DNA from: Setophaga petechia
Taxonomy: Eukaryota; Chordata; Aves; Passeriformes; Parulidae
Direction of reading: 5' to 3'
Assembly (NCBI GenBank): GCA_024362935.1
Contig: JANCRA010000019.1
Span: 4,398,501-4,462,500 of the forward strand
Length of the DNA stretch: 64,000 nt
The notes under the pieces: model-generated
Database searches by the model: none
Seen by the model: the letters and a program-made list of their open reading frames with translations, nothing else
Told to the model about the DNA's origin: nothing
Shown: positions 1 to 10,485 of the stretch, piece after piece
Layout: each line of letters begins with the position of its first letter
Position numbering within the stretch: position 1 is the first letter of the stretch
Program-made: the position numbers and the translations under genes

Positions 1-1284
1 ACCTACTAAATACTCAAGTATTTAATAGCATATTTTGTAGCACCACCTTTATTTGGCTTGTAGTGTAGTTGATTAAATTTAGAAGACTATAGAGGCTTGT
101 CCTTTCTTTTTAGTTGACTGATGGAAGTAATTTGTCACTGTTTCCATCACAGGCCACATGATTAAGATCAGAGTCAAGAACACAACTGTGCAGATCTCAA
201 CCACTGGGACCATTGCTGTGCACTGAGATAACCAAAAAAGGTAGAGACTGAAAGAAGACAGTGTGATTTGAAATTAATCAAGATGTAACAACTCCCTTCT
301 GTAGGCTGTGGTTGGGAATTCTCAGCTGAGCTGAGTGTGCCAATGGCTGATTCACAACTGCTGGCCTGTTCCTTCTCTGACCTAACGCTGTGCTCTTCTC
401 ACAGCTGCTGGGTTGCTGATAAATCCTCTGAAGTCTAAAACCTTGGGTTGCCTGAGGTTAAGGGAGCCCTGACAGTCTGCACCAGCTGAAGATCAGTCCC
501 TGGGTGTCTGAATCCTACAGGGAGTGGTTTTTTTCCAGTGAGCAAAATGTTTGAGGGAACTGCAGGGACTGTGATCTGAGAATACTGGGGGGAAGCAACA
601 GCCAAGACGCAAATAATAGTTCCTTTGGTAGCAGCTAACACATTTCCTGACTGCAGTGTTGTCCATGTAACTTGAAAAGAATTCTGAATGAGTCTGTGGC
701 AGAATAAACTAGTTTATGAGATCATGGGAGAGGGCTTTTTTTTCCTTGATGACCAACCGTTGTCTTGTCTGGTGGTAATAAATACACGACAACCACAACT
801 AATGGAAGAGCTTATAATTGCCAACAATACTGGATCCCAGGCTTTCTTTTCCATGGGCCAGTGCAGTGCATGGGCCACACTGTAGTTCAGAGGAAGAACA
901 GACAGGCTGAAAGCAAAACATAGATTGTCCCTTCCAGCGTGGGCTTTTGCACCACTTCTGAAAAAAAAAAAAACAACAAAAACCCCCAACTCCCTGTAGA
1001 GTATTTATTTTGGTTAATCTTTAGAGACCAGTTACACAACTCAGGAAAAGTATGTGAAGAAAAAGGTAGGATGCTTTCCATAAGGATGGCTGGGCTTGGT
1101 AGGGAGATCTGCTTCTGATTAACATGCCAAGAAGGTACTGAGGTTGAAAGAGAATTTTACTAGACTCTTTTAAAGGAAACTGTTTAGAAAAATGCCATGT
1201 ACTGACCTTTGAGAAAGATCTCCAGAATCAGTGTTTCCTTCCAGTTCACTCTGAGGTCTCTACCTTTTATCTCTGTCATGCACT
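1..1284. other. Non-coding stretch, nothing recognised
   Basis: AT-rich sequence with stops in all frames. The only notable element is a run of 13 A at 961-973 followed by an A/C-rich patch. The short open frames here (about 65-90 codons) have no recognisable domain and no splice context. Confidence 0.6.
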
Positions 1285-1470
1285 CAATAGCAATAGTAAT
1301 AATACCAATACTTTCTGTGCTGCAACACTCTCTACTTCAAAGCACTTCACAAACACTGGACTAGATTCAGTCTGGTCTTCTATGGATATAAACTTTCTGT
1401 TGAAACCCTGGCTCTGTTATAGTGAATGGCAAATTTCCCACTGCCTTCAGTGAGGTTGAGATTTCACTCA
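1285..1470. repeat. Ancient amniote interspersed repeat, partly palindromic
   Basis: The left part (1285-1365) has a TAATAATACC-like start and a CAAAGCACTTCACAAACACT core, wording typical of old L2/CR1-like or CORE-SINE tails. The right part (1401-1467) matches from memory the common sauropsid repeat whose halves read GAAATCCTGGC and GCCAGGATTTC around a CAATGG..TTCAGTG centre. Here the arms are GAAACCCTGGCTC and GAGATTTC. Family naming is from memory and inexact. The sequence is diverged and non-coding. Confidence 0.5.
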
Positions 1471-4400
1471 CTCCTTGTCAAAGAATTTGGGTAAAGCCAA
1501 CCTTCTGAAAGAGGTGAACGTGATAGCTGAAAGGAGATGAAACCTCTCTTCATTTCAGGGAGCACATAAATTCTCAAAATGGAGGACAGGCACCTCCAGA
1601 CTGTTAGGGGAGTGACAAAGGGAAGAAAGCCTAACCAATTATTCATCTCACAGTGTCTCTTTGCTCCTAAGTCAAGCATTAGGACAGTTCTCTGGTTTTG
1701 TTGCGCACTCGAATTTGTAAGTCTCTGGTATTCATATAGATATGACTTTGGTTAAACAGCTTCTTGACTTACTAGCTTGGTTATAGCTTACTGACTCCTT
1801 GATAATCTTATTTTTCCAGTACTCCTGCTTAGCATTGTCACTTGCAGTTGTTCATATCAGAACAGTAGGGGTTTATGCCCCTTTACACAGAGGCAGACCA
1901 GTGAGTAGTCAGATCCTTGCTCACATGCATGCTCAAATCTGTTTTACTTTTTAACACTTAAAACACTGCCAGTGTCTTTAATACTTTTAGTCCTTTCTAT
2001 CACATTGCGCAGTGAAGACAGCCTTTAATGTTTTTTGGGCCAAAGAAGATACTGTATGTTTTCAGAAGTATACTTAGAGGTTGTAAAATGTTAAAAGTGT
2101 TTATTTTGTATGAGTAAACTTTGCTTTTATAGTTTTGTGATCCCAAAGAAATTACTAACCATATTCAAGGCTGAAGAGGAGGCATAGCATGGAATATCAA
2201 AACTGAACAGTGAGGAAGATATTAAGAAATAAAAATGCTTTAAAAACTAGTTGAAACATTGAGTGATGGCAGCCAGCTATATTTGCTCCTTCAGATCAGT
2301 GCTCTGAACCTGAAATCCTTATTCAGGGCAGAATTTGTATGATGTTGCCATCTGCCTTTGCTTTTGAATGATCCTACTGAGCATTTCTACCCTCCTGGGG
2401 TAAATAAACCCCATCTGTCCAACAGTGTCTGTTACTTGAGCTGCTCTTATTTTCAGCCTCCAGTTGGTACATTCTGAATATGCCAAAGAGCAGTCCTGAC
2501 ATCTTGGCCTTGTTTTTCCTTCTTCTCTTCCATGTGTGTATCTTATTACATGGAAGTATGCTGAGAGGTCGTTTGCCATGTAAAAATGTGATGAAAATTG
2601 AAGGAAGACTTCAGATTTTGGCCACAGTTCTTCTACATTTTTTTTCCTATGTATAAGTCTTTACAGTACAGCCAGAAGAGAATGTGGAAACAGCTGAAAA
2701 GTAAGTTGCTCTTCTCCTCCTTAGGTCTAAAGTCATAATTTCTCTGCGTATTTTGGAAAAGCTGCTTTCCAAATATGAGCTTCACAGTGTTACCGTGGCC
2801 TTGTATTTGCATTCTGTGTCTCATCACTAGGAGCAGCTGAACTGTTTAAATTCTCAAAAGCAATGAGAAATTCACTAGAGACAATAAATCATAGACATCA
2901 TGAACTTCTGACTAGTGTGAAGTCATTCAGAAATATATTTCCCACCAAATCTCTGCAGTCTGTGGTATTCCCATCAGGTGATTAATCCTCTGTCAGGGTG
3001 CAAAAGGAGACAAGGAAATACAGCAGATAAGGAATACAACACTGATTATGCTTCCAGACTCTTTGGGTGATAGAAACAGACTGCAATCAGTTTCAATGCC
3101 TTGCACTGTATGCCTTTTAAAATATCTAAATTATGACTGAAGTGATAAAGGGCTCTGAAGTTTAGATGTGTGAGTGCATGTAGGGGTCTGTAGGTGTAAA
3201 GAATAAAAAATAAAACCACTGCATTATCTTTCCTGACTAGCTGAAAATACATATTTTTGGGAAGTTTTAAGGTTTTCAGTTTTTATTTTTTTTCCCTTTG
3301 GGCTGGGACAGCAGTCCTTGTAGTGTAAGAGGAACACACAATATTTGAAATTGTCTGTTACAGTGATTACTGTCATTATCGGCCTCTGAGTGTGCTTGCT
3401 CTCATAGGAAAACTTGGCAGCAATGGATGTTACCAGATGCTTGAAGTTTGAGTAAAAGTGGAGAGGAGCACAGGTGTATAAACCCAGGAGAAAGAACAAC
3501 TCAGTGAACAGGAATTATGATCAAATACAAGAAAGAAGAGTGGGTTGGTGGTGTTTGAGTGAAAAATGCAATTTTTCTATTGCAGAGCTTGAAGAGATTT
3601 TTGACTGAAATCAGTGATTTAAAAGAAAAGAGTGGATGCCCTTAAACACTTTCTCCCTGAAGAACTCTAAACGTTGTGGTGATTGGTGTATAACCTGACT
3701 GGCACTGTCTGAATGGGAAGGGATGGGAATAATATTTGGAGCTGTTCATAGGAATTCTGATTGAAATACTGCATGCCTCAAAGAAGCAAGGAATGGAAGG
3801 TGAGTAGCTTTTGGCTTCAGTCCTTATCCCTTCTTGAACAGCTAAAAGGAAGAGAGTGCCATGTAATCAGAACTGAAATTTCATTAAAGGCATGGAACAG
3901 ATTGTGTGGCTCTCATTTACACCTGCCCAAATTTGGATTTGGTCCATGAAGCCAAACTAACTGGTGGAACTGAGCCTGGCGTCTCATGCGTGCGTGGTCC
4001 CTGGCTCTGGCAGCAGTGGCGGGTGAGCTGCTATCAGGAAATGGGGCATGTGTTTCTGTCCTCAGATCTGTGTGCTAAGTGCTAGGCCTGGCCTGACAGA
4101 TGTTAAAGTGCCTCTGAGTAAGCAGGGAAATTATATACAAAAGTTTCCTATTACAGCTGGAATAAACAATTTCTTAACTTTTGTGTATGCTTGTCTTTCA
4201 GAGAGGCACTGTGCTCTGACTCTGTAAGAACACTGATTAATTGCCTCAGTTCCTCTGGATCCCAGCACCTCTGGAACCTGTGGGAAATTCCTTTTCATAC
4301 TACTACACTGACTTCTCAAAAAAAGTTTAAGTGCTTCATAAGCATAAATTAATTCAGCCAAACAGCATTTCTGTGATGTGGGAAAACCTGTGATGCCTAC

Positions 4401-6057
4401 CTGACACCACTTACCTGACTTGCTTAATATTACAAACTGAATCAGTGATGTAGATAAGAACCAAACTCGGGATCCCTTCTTCTGACCTCCTTGCTTCATG
4501 CAGTGAATACAGACATGGCAAACTCACAATATTCAACAAGTGACTGGATTGTGACTAGTGCACCTTTGCATGATAGTGCAAAAGCAATTCCTTTTATGAA
4601 TTCCTCCTCCCACTTAAAAAACTACCTTTAGTGAGAGGAGAACGCTCTAAAAATCTCACTCTTACAAATGTAGCACTGAACCATTTCTGCCCTTAATTTT
4701 TACCCTCGTATAACTGTGAGTGGCTTTACTTAACATTCACAATCCAGTTTCTTAGGTGGCTGAGTTAGCTGACTGGCCTTTAGATTTGGTTCCCTCTGGA
4801 GTCAACAGACAGGTGTGTATCTAGGAGGTTCTTCCAAAGCATGATTCAGAGCAAAAGTCCAAGTCAGGTGGTCAGATTTGAGTGAGTGCCTAAAGCCCTG
4901 ACAAACTCATATTCCTGATTGCAAAAGGCGGGGCTGGCATTCATCTGACAACACAGTACAAAAAAAGTGAAATATGCCTGACACAGAAAAGACCAAGAGG
5001 TGATTATGTCTGTGCTAGATTTGTGCATCTATGAGGGCTCTAAGCAATAGGAATAAATGTACAGTGGAGACATCTATGTTACAGGCAAATGTCTAGCTGG
5101 ATTTGCAGTACTGAGCATAACTCAGAAACTATACATTAGTTTTTGAAGGCTGATTAAAATTGCCAGTTTTGCATTAATGATTGGACAACCTGTTGTCATT
5201 TGCTTTCTCCCTTACATAAAAACTTCTGCCAGACATTAATTTTCCACTCAGGGAGGCTAAATGCATGTGAACATTATCTTGAATATCTTTTCTTAAGACA
5301 AGACAATGACATTTCTCTGTACAAGTTCAAACATGACTCTCCCATGTTGCAAAGAACTGTCAGATTGAATAACAGGTAGAGTGAAAGCACTTCTTTCCCA
5401 AACTATTCAAATGAGCATCACCTTAAATAAACAGAACCTGGCTAAGGGTTACATGAAAGATTTGTCATAGCAAGAAGTAATATTTGAATGATAATATCTC
5501 TTAATTTATTCATTATTTAAAGTTTACTCTTTTAAATAGACCTAAAGCAGTCTTTCCCAGGTAACCCCTGAGATAAAGTTATCAGTCTCTGTCTCTCATC
5601 TTCACTGCATCCTGCTGTAAATAATGCCTTTGCACATGGTATCTCCTAGCAGTGGTGATTGCAGTAACTCTTTGGCTCCCAGCAGAAGTAGCTGGGGGTG
5701 TGGTTAAGCCAGGATGCAGCGAACATGATTCATACGAAAAACCTCAGACCTTGGACTGGTTGTAAGGGATTCCCACGTTTATTATGTGGGAAAGTGTTGA
5801 ACATATTGTATAAATTATACAATGGAGCTGAAAGATTGGGATTTCCCTGTGTTAGTCAGTTGGTTACTACACTAGATTTAGACCATTATTAAAGAAGAAA
5901 ATAAGAATCTTTCTTATTATAGACAGCAAGACAATATTCAGGATACTTTTTAATTAAGAGAATCCCAGAGAAATTAGAAAGTGATGCAGAAATTGGAGCC
6001 ACAACTGATTTGCTTTTGCAAATAACCACAACCTTTACAGTGAAATGGCTTGATACT
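1471..6057. other. Non-coding stretch, nothing recognised
   Basis: About 4.6 kb of AT-rich sequence with no CpG cluster and no recognisable exon. The longest open frame is 122 codons on the minus strand at 4131-4499. It has no family resemblance and lies over a stretch that may be a very decayed MIR-like SINE. Confidence 0.55.
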
Positions 6058-6086
6058 TCTTTTTTTTCTTTTTTTTTTTTTTTTTC
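6058..6086. repeat. T-rich homopolymer tract
   Basis: Almost uninterrupted T with one or two C interruptions. It could be the minus-strand view of a poly(A) or a simple slippage tract. No retrotransposon body is recognisable beside it. Confidence 0.85.
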
Positions 6087-7570
6087 TTGAAAGCAGAGTC
6101 TCTCTAGCAATTCAGTTTTATTGACAGAAGACATGACCTTTCTGTGGTATTCAGGGCATTTACACTGTCTGACTGATTCTACTTTAGTCATCTGCTATGG
6201 TGCAGTTTGGAGCCCAGGTTCCTCATACTGCCAGTGTAGAGGAGGCAGGCATGATTCAGAGAAGCTAGGCTAAATGGCTTAAGGAATTTGAAGGAGATGG
6301 TGTGAATACCACTTGTGCTTGTACTCTGAACCTCATTTTTCAGTAATTCCTAGTTTTACTGTAAAATTTCTCTTGGAGCTCAACCTTTGCACACATGAAG
6401 TCAGGGACTTGTAACAGCCACCAATTTGTAACAGCTGAGAATCTGGCCCAGCATCTGTAATTTTGTTTTTAATAGCTATTTGGAAGAGATTATTTTACAA
6501 CTTGTTCTAATATGTACATTCCCAGTAGACTGCTCAGGTAATTACTTAGGCTGTAGTTCAAATATTCCACAGTTTGAAATATGCTTGTAGAAAAATCTAT
6601 TTTTCTGTGTACAGAGGTATAGAACAGTCACTTCTTTGGCATGTGACTTCTTTGGCATTCCTTTGCAAACAAATCCAAAGTTGTAGGTGTATAAATGAAT
6701 GAAGATGCAAGTATTTTCAGTTTGTATTTAAGGATACATTTGGAAATGGGTACCTTTGCACAGCAAAAAATTGTTACCTGGCAACACATGAGGTTACACA
6801 GAACAAAGAAAAAATTAAGAAATTTTCACAAAAAAGAAGTTTGACATTGAAGAAAAATCTTATATGCCATCTTGAGTGCTGTTGACTTTCTCATTAGTTT
6901 TTTCTACCTATAAATTTCTCTTATGTTCACAGGTCAGTAGGGCTTAGTTTAAATTTCTATGCTAAACTTATGTATATATTTACATTATGTATCTCCATAA
7001 TTAATAGGAAGTTAAAGATCTCTAAGCCACAACAAATTAAAGTGATATTTCAAACAAGGTGTTCAAGTCTGATAATTTAGTGCTTTAAAGATCCTCCCTG
7101 CATAAATGTGAAATTATTCTGAACTGGGCACACTGGATGCATAGGACAGCTTCATAAGTTAATTTTCCCAGGTTAGAGTCTTGACAAACTGCCTCCGTTT
7201 GTATTGTGAAATGTATTTCTCAGCCCTGCTCCTGATTTCCCAGGGAACCCTGCCCTTTATATTAGAAGTGAATAATTAGATCACTGGGTTTAATGTCATT
7301 ATGCAGCTTGCCAAGGCTGGGTACGCTATCACTTGCTAGAAGGTGCTCTCGGTCACCCTGATGATTGCAAGGCAGGACCAAATCTTTACTTTCCCTTGGG
7401 AATCAACCTCAGGGTGGCGTCACTCAGTCAATGCATGACTTTTCTTTCAGGGTTTAACAAGCCTCACCAAAGACTAAATGGTGTATTGTAAAACCAGACC
7501 TGCAAAGTCTCACACACCTAACAAATGAGTCCCACTCCTTTTTGCTCTAAGGAAAAATTAAAACAAAGAG
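6087..7570. other. Non-coding stretch with a small tandem duplication
   Basis: Nothing gene-like is seen. A 16-bp unit containing CACTTCTTTGGCAT is duplicated head to tail at 6627-6642 and 6643-6658, differing at one base (GTCAC versus GTGAC). The rest is AT-rich unique sequence. Confidence 0.55.
6627..6658. repeat. 16-bp tandem duplication
   Basis: Two adjacent copies of GTSACTTCTTTGGCAT, identical except for C versus G at the third position. This is probably a recent local slippage or duplication. Confidence 0.85.
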
Positions 7571-7585
7571 AAAAAAAAAAAAAAA
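7571..7585. repeat. Poly(A) run
   Basis: Fifteen consecutive A residues within an A/G-rich flank. No retroelement body is recognisable upstream. Confidence 0.9.
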
Positions 7586-7675
7586 GTCTTGCCTAAAGGG
7601 ATTTCTCAGTGCCATTAGGAAAAAAAAATCAAGTCAAACAAATAATTTTCTCATACCTAGAGACACTGTGACACT

Positions 7676-7709
7676 ATCATTTGCATGACACCATCTTTTG
7701 CATGACACC
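7676..7709. repeat. 17-bp tandem duplication carrying an octamer motif
   Basis: Two adjacent 17-bp units, 7676-7692 and 7693-7709, share TTTGCATGACACC. The first contains an exact ATTTGCAT at 7679-7686, the reverse complement of the POU octamer ATGCAAAT. The second copy has TTTTGCAT. The motif match is visible; any function is inference. Confidence 0.8.
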
Positions 7710-8470
7710 ATAACTGTGCTTTGGTGGTAGTGATTAAATGCTGTTCAGCAGGCTAAGCCCTGTCTGAGAAGTTCTGTTTAAGAAAAGGGACTTTGTGTAG
7801 AATGGGTTATTTGGTTTTCTAGCTGTTTCAAAAACAAAAAAATTAATAAAAAGAGGTTGGATACAATTTTGAGGAAGATTTTTTATTACATGAGAAATAA
7901 CTTCAAGAGAATTTTAAAATAAAATTTTCTTTAATCCAAGAATCAAAATGTTTCACATTGAAACATTGTTAAATATAATTTAAATGGATAAATAGTATTG
8001 CTACTTGAAATGTTTTAAAATATATTTCTATCTTACCCCTACACAAAATAATTGGGTAAAATATCTGTATGTTACTCAGCACATTTCAACACCTCTATTC
8101 TGAAAAAGGACTGTAGCTACAAATTTTGTAAAATTCAGTCAAAATGACCTGAATTTAATACTGTCTCAGAATACAAGCCAGGAATAGATTTTTTTTAACA
8201 CATCATGTGCTTTTACATGCTGTAGGTACATGTAAGTGCTCTAAGGAGAGGCTGAAACTGGCACTGAAGAAATTCACCCTGAGACCAAGAGCATCTTTGA
8301 AGCAAATGCCTGCTGCAAATTAAAATATCAGTGCTTTGTCTTTATTCCACCTGCACATTCATTTAATCTATATACAATGTAATGAGTATCCCCCTAATAT
8401 GAAATATTTAACCTCTAAGAACCCTTTGTAGATACAGCTTTACCTTTTCATTTCACACACCTAAACCTTC
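7710..8470. other. Non-coding AT-rich stretch
   Basis: Very AT-rich sequence with long A/T strings around 7840-8030. No open frame or repeat that I recognise. Confidence 0.55.
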
Positions 8471-8660
8471 ACTCATATTCAGCCATCCCATCCCCACAAA
8501 ACCTGTATGGGGCATCCACTTTTAAATAATAAGACACATAATTAGCCATTAATACACTAGAGGTTAATGAGTAGGTATAATCTCATTACCGTAATGGGAG
8601 TTACAGGTGTAACTTGTAAGCAGCCCTAGGCTGCCAAAGAGTGCAAAGGAGTTATTGCTA
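8471..8660. promoter_or_regulatory. Candidate conserved regulatory block rich in homeodomain cores
   Basis: Between 8524 and 8597 there are at least eight TAAT/ATTA cores, the core bound by most homeodomains. They include a perfect inverted repeat CATTAC-c-GTAATG at 8584-8596. Low-complexity runs are absent, so the density is not just A/T richness. An enhancer role is inference; conservation cannot be judged from one sequence. Confidence 0.3.
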
Positions 8661-9285
8661 CCTTTAAATAAAAGTTAAATAAACATGATTCATATCTGAA
8701 TTTTCTTCATGTACCTTGGCATTCCAGAAAGTTTTATGATTTTAGCTGAAATGGTTAGTTGCTCCAACAAAAGGCTAGGAGGCCTTGTCCTAGCTGAACT
8801 TGTTGATAGGCTTTTCCAATGGGACTCAGACATTAGGTTTTCCTTTATATAATGAAACTTTTTGCTGTTGTTTTCTAGTAATTTGACTGGAAAATAAAAT
8901 TTGGCAAAATATCTATACGTTTGTAATTCAAGAACACAGGAAAAAGTTCTGCTGGGTTGTAGTGCCCTAGAAAATTTAGGCAAATGTGACTTTCTGTGAA
9001 ATGCTGTGTGTGGTTGTTGCTCTCAACATATACATTACGTATATATTGTACTTTGCTGCTGTGATCTTAGGAACCACTTGTCTAAAGCCTGGTTTGGTTT
9101 GGAGCCTGCAATGCAGCTATTTACCTCCCCAAATATGAGTATTAATGAAAACCTTTTCATTTGTTAACTGCAATGAACTAGTGAGCTTCTAAATGAAAGT
9201 GACCTCAGACACAAACACACACCAAGTACTTATTCTTCAATTTTCAGACATAATTTTTCACTAGATAACTTTTCATGCTTTTTTA
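8661..9285. other. Non-coding stretch, nothing recognised
   Basis: AT-rich unique sequence. A 97-codon minus-strand open frame at 8690-8983 has no recognisable domain or splice context. Confidence 0.55.
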
Positions 9286-9289
9286 AAGA

Positions 9290-9440
9290 AAAAAAAAATT
9301 CCCTACTGTTCCTTAACTAATTTGATTGCATTAATTGACCAGAATATTTCCCTATGACAGCCAAAGGCGCAGCATATTTAAATGTTCATTAAGTTCCACT
9401 AATTAATTACATAAATTTCACTAACTTATTATTGAGTGAG
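9290..9440. promoter_or_regulatory. Candidate AT-rich regulatory block
   Basis: Contains the 10-bp palindrome TAATTAATTA at 9400-9409, a TTGCATTAATTGACC stretch and several other TAAT/ATTA cores within 150 bp, interspersed with a GC-containing centre (CCAAAGGCGCAGC). This texture is common in vertebrate developmental enhancers. Assignment is inference. Confidence 0.28.
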
Positions 9441-10424
9441 GGGTTTGCATTATATTACAGAAGAATCCTTTGTCCTATATTTCTTTTCTTTGAATGCCTC
9501 AGAGCTTTGTTTAAAATTATTAAACTCCACTTCAGTAGCAATTACAATTTTTTATCATGAAAATGCAGTCAATTTACTAGATTTTTCAACAGCATCTTAC
9601 TCTTTTTTGAAGAAGCAGTGCAAAACGTAGCATGCTATACCTTTGATGTCTCTGGAAAATGAATAGTGACTGCAGGGCAACTCCATCTAGCTATGGGTTG
9701 CTCAGGTCTCGTGGGAGAAAAGTTAAGTCCTATTCTGCCTGCTGCGAGCTGGGAACCTGCTGATTCCCTCTGTCTGCCTTCTCGGAGTGCTTCACCTGCT
9801 TCCTTGCCAATCCCAGTCTCTTCACACGGGCTGTGGAGCAGCAGGTGGGAGGTGGGGCAGCACTGCAGTAAGTGGAGCGGGAGGTTTGCTGGCAGGGCTC
9901 TCTGAATTGCTCCAAGTACTGAAGCTGGCAAGGGTGAGGGTGAAGCAGGTGAAAGGGCGTAGTCACCTAAAAGAAAAGGATGGGTGGAAAAAAGGAGTGG
10001 GAAAAGGGATTAAGACAGTTAATTTATCAGAGATGGTTAGAGAGATGGTATTCACAAGTATATTCTTTTCCCTTGGAGCTTTATTGCCTAATGATAAAGA
10101 TATCTACCCTTGATTTCCTTAGAGCTGTCTGAGAACCTGGACTAAAGACTGCCAGAGATTTCAGTCAATGACTGGCTCCTCTTTCACAAACATCCTCTGC
10201 TGTGTATTTTGTTTTGTGTTCCAATGGCACTGTGTCTAGGCACAGTAAAGAGAGATGGCAATCTTCCGTCCCTATCGCTGTTTTTTTTTTCTTTTGCAAA
10301 TGTACACACAAAGGTTTTGCCTAGTGTAGTACACAACTGGCATATCTATTTCATGACTAAAGAAGCAGAAGAGTTTAAGGCTGTATTTCCAAATCTGACC
10401 TCAGTATGTGAAGAGGCAGATTTT
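9441..10424. other. Non-coding stretch, locally GC-richer
   Basis: 9660-9960 is GC-richer and open in several overlapping frames on both strands (78-108 codons). None resembles a known protein, and multi-frame openness is expected of GC-rich DNA. No CpG island is evident. The remainder to 10424 is plain unique sequence. Confidence 0.5.
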
Positions 10425-10485
10425 CAGGCAAATTCAGGACAAATTCAACTCCAATCTACAATGATGTCAGTGGGTGTTTTCTGAT
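10425..10485. repeat. Possible relic of an ancient sauropsid repeat
   Basis: The wording CAAATTCAACTCC followed by AATGATGTCAGTGGGTGTTTT resembles the widespread old repeat with a CCATTGACTTCAATGGG centre. It is short and diverged, and the family was recognised only by memory of the motif. Confidence 0.3.

Noticed and set aside
4131..4499. 122-codon minus-strand open frame, and a possible MIR-like relic in the same place
   Set aside because: No protein resemblance. The SINE reading needs too many mismatches to support a call.
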